7,253 nucleotides of DNA. Origin: Cloacimonetes bacterium TCS60. Its GTDB lineage: Bacteria > Cloacimonadota > Cloacimonadia > JGIOTU-2. The notes beneath the pieces were generated by a model. The model had not been told where the DNA came from. It made no database searches and saw only the letters and a program-made list of their open reading frames with translations. Of the stretch, positions 5,667 to 7,253 are shown in pieces. Within the stretch, counting starts at the first letter, position 1. Each line of letters starts with the position of its first letter. The position numbers and the translations under genes were made by a program. The stretch covers positions 1 to 7,253 of the forward strand of contig LSCK01000087.1 in the NCBI GenBank assembly GCA_001577135.1, given 5' to 3'.

Positions 5667-7157
5667 ATGGAAATACTTTCAAATTTGATGGATGGTTTTG
5701 GAATCATCGGTGGTATTATCCCCATACTAATAATTACACTTGGTGTGATGATGGGAATTATTGCCGGTGCTATGCCTGGACTTTCACCATCTATGGGAGT
5801 CGCTCTGCTCGTGCCTTTTACCTATACTATGTCTCCCACTTTGGCACTAATCCTACTGGTTTCTATCTATATTGCAGCCAATTACGGAGGTTCGATTACT
5901 GCAGTCACAATCAACGCACCTGGTACTCCTGCTTCTGTGGTTACCTCTTTTGATGGCTATCCTTTAACCCAAAAAGGCGAACCAGGCATTGGCTTAGGAG
6001 TCTCTCTAGTATCTTCTGCAGTTGGAGGTATATTGGGAACTTTAATTTTAATTTTTTTCTCTGCACCTCTAGCAAAACTTGCTTTAAAATTTCACCCGGC
6101 TGAATACTTCGCCCTGGCGATGTTTGGCCTTACCACTGTAGCCTCATTGGGTGGAAAGAATTGGATAAAAGCATTCATCGCTGCAATTTTTGGTTTATTG
6201 CTAAATACTATTGGCATCGATCCAATCTCAGGTGTTAGCAGATTTACTTTTGGAATATCATTTCTCTATGATGGTTTTGCCCTAATCCCTGCTTTAATAG
6301 GTCTTTTTGCCCTTAGTGAGATATTTAAACAATTAGAAGAGGGAGATCATGATAAAAAATCCAATTTAGACCTTCAGGTTAAATGGCCCACGATTAAAGA
6401 GTATTTTAAATTGAAATTTACAATACTGCGATCCTCTATTCTGGGAACGATAATCGGTATTTTTCCTGGTGCAGGAGCAACCATAGCTTCTTTTATCTCG
6501 TACGATGTTACCAAACGTTTGAGCAAGAATCCGGAAGAATTCGGAAAAGGTAAAGTAGAAGGTGTGGCAGCTGCCGAAGGTGCTAATAGCAGTTCGGTAG
6601 GAGGAGCCCTGGTTCCTCTGTTAACTCTGGGAATTCCGGGCAGTGCAACTACTGCCGTACTTATCGGTGCTCTGATGATTCATGACCTAACACCCGGACC
6701 CAGATTGTTTGTGTCCAATCCCGAACTGGTCTACGGATTATTTGCAAGTCTGTTGGTAGCTAATGTGGCGTTACTTTTATTAGGATTGGTCGGTAGCAAA
6801 CTCTGGGTAAAAGTAACCAGCATACCTAAGAAAGTTCTATTTCCACTTATTTTTGCTGTGTCTATCATTGGCAGCTTTGCTGTTCGAAATTCCTTCTTCG
6901 ATATAATTTCATGTCTTGGTTTTGGAGTTTTCGGATGGATTTTACGGAGAAATAACTATCCCGTTGCTCCGATAATTCTGGGAATTGTACTGGGTAATAT
7001 TGCAGAAACTAATTTTCGCAGAGCAGTAATGATGGGTGGTTACAATATATTTTTCACCCGACCAGCTAGTTTAATATTGTTAGGTCTGGGACTCTTGAGT
7101 CTTATTTTTGCATTCATAAAAAGCAACAAAACAAAAAAGCTAACCAAAACAAAATGA
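5667..7157 (+). CDS. tctA: TctA, large membrane subunit of the tripartite tricarboxylate transporter
   Basis: The 496-residue integral membrane protein is a full-length TctA, the channel-forming subunit of secondary carriers that take up carboxylates delivered by a periplasmic binding protein. Family signatures are intact: GAMPGLSPSMGVALLVPFTY (34-53), YGGSITAVTINAPGTPAS (73-90) and SFDGYPLTQKGEPG (94-107). The second half repeats the pattern with GIFPGAGATIASFISYD (264-280), AAEGANSSSVGGALVPLLTL (302-321), GIPGSATTAVLIGAL (322-336) and LTPGPRLF (341-348). YPVAPIILGIVLGNIAETNF (431-450) is the conserved C-terminal segment. About a dozen hydrophobic spans surround a cytoplasmic linker near 222-250, and the tail (485-496) is lysine-rich. 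AAGGA at 5657-5661 lies five bases before the ATG, and the gene starts 16 bases after the fused TctC-TctB gene. Together the two genes supply every part of a TTT system. Confidence 0.97.
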   Translation: MEILSNLMDGFGIIGGIIPILIITLGVMMGIIAGAMPGLSPSMGVALLVPFTYTMSPTLALILLVSIYIAANYGGSITAVTINAPGTPASVVTSFDGYPLTQKGEPGIGLGVSLVSSAVGGILGTLILIFFSAPLAKLALKFHPAEYFALAMFGLTTVASLGGKNWIKAFIAAIFGLLLNTIGIDPISGVSRFTFGISFLYDGFALIPALIGLFALSEIFKQLEEGDHDKKSNLDLQVKWPTIKEYFKLKFTILRSSILGTIIGIFPGAGATIASFISYDVTKRLSKNPEEFGKGKVEGVAAAEGANSSSVGGALVPLLTLGIPGSATTAVLIGALMIHDLTPGPRLFVSNPELVYGLFASLLVANVALLLLGLVGSKLWVKVTSIPKKVLFPLIFAVSIIGSFAVRNSFFDIISCLGFGVFGWILRRNNYPVAPIILGIVLGNIAETNFRRAVMMGGYNIFFTRPASLILLGLGLLSLIFAFIKSNKTKKLTKTK

Positions 7158-7163
7158 AAGGAG
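7158..7163 (+). promoter_or_regulatory. Strong ribosome binding site for a ninth gene at the window edge
   Basis: AAGGAG begins immediately after the tctA stop codon. It lies five bases from the ATG at 7169, which opens only three codons, and 13 bases from the ATG at 7177, which opens a signal-peptide-like frame. The site shows that translation of something further downstream is intended. Confidence 0.65.
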
Positions 7164-7176
7164 ACAACATGAAAAA

Positions 7177-7251
7177 ATGAGAAAAGCAATCTTCTTACGG
7201 ATTGCATTAATGTTATTCGGCGCATTTACTGCCGAAATTTCAGCAGAATAA
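7177..7251 (+). CDS. Signal-peptide-like 24-codon frame; short peptide or damaged start of an exported protein
   Basis: The frame opens with ATG at 7177 and reads a basic MRK start. A hydrophobic core follows (AIFLRIALMLFGAFTA), then an ISA-E ending that resembles a signal peptidase I site. A TAA stop at 7249-7251 comes one residue later. This is what the first 24 residues of an exported protein would look like, not a complete domain. The better-placed ATG at 7169 gives only Met-Lys-Lys before TGA, and that stop overlaps the 7177 start as ATGA. One extra A in the run of six at 7172-7177 would join the two starts into a single frame. Explanations are a frameshifted gene, sequencing errors, or a real small coupled peptide. 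The window ends two bases later, so these cannot be separated here. Confidence 0.4.
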   Translation: MRKAIFLRIALMLFGAFTAEISAE

Positions 7252-7253
7252 TC

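Noticed and set aside
7040..7225. Minus-strand open frame of 61 codons across the end of tctA.
   Set aside because: It lies mostly opposite a well-supported tctA gene, has no recognisable domain, and its hydrophobic and serine-rich look is expected from the reverse of a membrane protein gene.

Overview
The window is AT-rich and carries one tightly packed run of eight complete genes, all on the + strand, with gaps of 9 to 20 bases or a short overlap. A ninth frame begins at the right edge. There is almost no non-coding DNA: a 78-base promoter region at the left and about 20 bases before the last short frame. The base composition, strong purine-rich ribosome sites, one TTG start and mostly TAA stops fit a low-GC bacterium. 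An exported solute-binding protein joined to membrane helices, followed by a signal-peptide-like frame, would suit a diderm, but I cannot name a phylum with confidence. Nothing looks like an insertion sequence, phage, CRISPR array, tRNA or rRNA.

Layout. Bases 1-78 hold a consensus -35 box and a perfect 8+8 inverted repeat, which looks like the operator of the first gene. Bases 79-456 encode a small winged-helix regulator of the ArsR-like superfamily with no cysteines. Bases 449-1039 encode a CYTH-like (triphosphate tunnel) protein. Bases 1049-1444 encode an Mth938/DUF498-domain protein. Bases 1459-2379 encode a short exopolyphosphatase (Ppx/GppA). Bases 2390-3040 encode a DUF47/PhoU-like Pit accessory protein, and 3061-4104 a PiT-family phosphate permease. 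Bases 4118-5650 encode a single protein that joins a TctC-type solute-binding protein to a TctB-type small membrane subunit, and 5667-7157 encode TctA, the large subunit of the tripartite tricarboxylate transporter (TTT). Bases 7158-7253 hold a strong ribosome site, a three-codon frame, and an overlapping 24-codon frame that looks like a signal peptide.

How the parts may work together. The first half reads as a phosphate/polyphosphate module: a likely regulator, a possible tripolyphosphatase-like CYTH protein, a polyphosphatase, and a phosphate carrier with its accessory protein. There is no polyphosphate kinase in the window, so the module points to polyphosphate breakdown and phosphate movement. 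The second half is a complete TTT system reduced to two polypeptides by the TctC-TctB fusion. The spacing suggests both halves share one transcript under the regulator's own promoter. What the TTT system carries, and why it sits with phosphate handling, cannot be read from the sequence. That link and the fusion are the most interesting points here.
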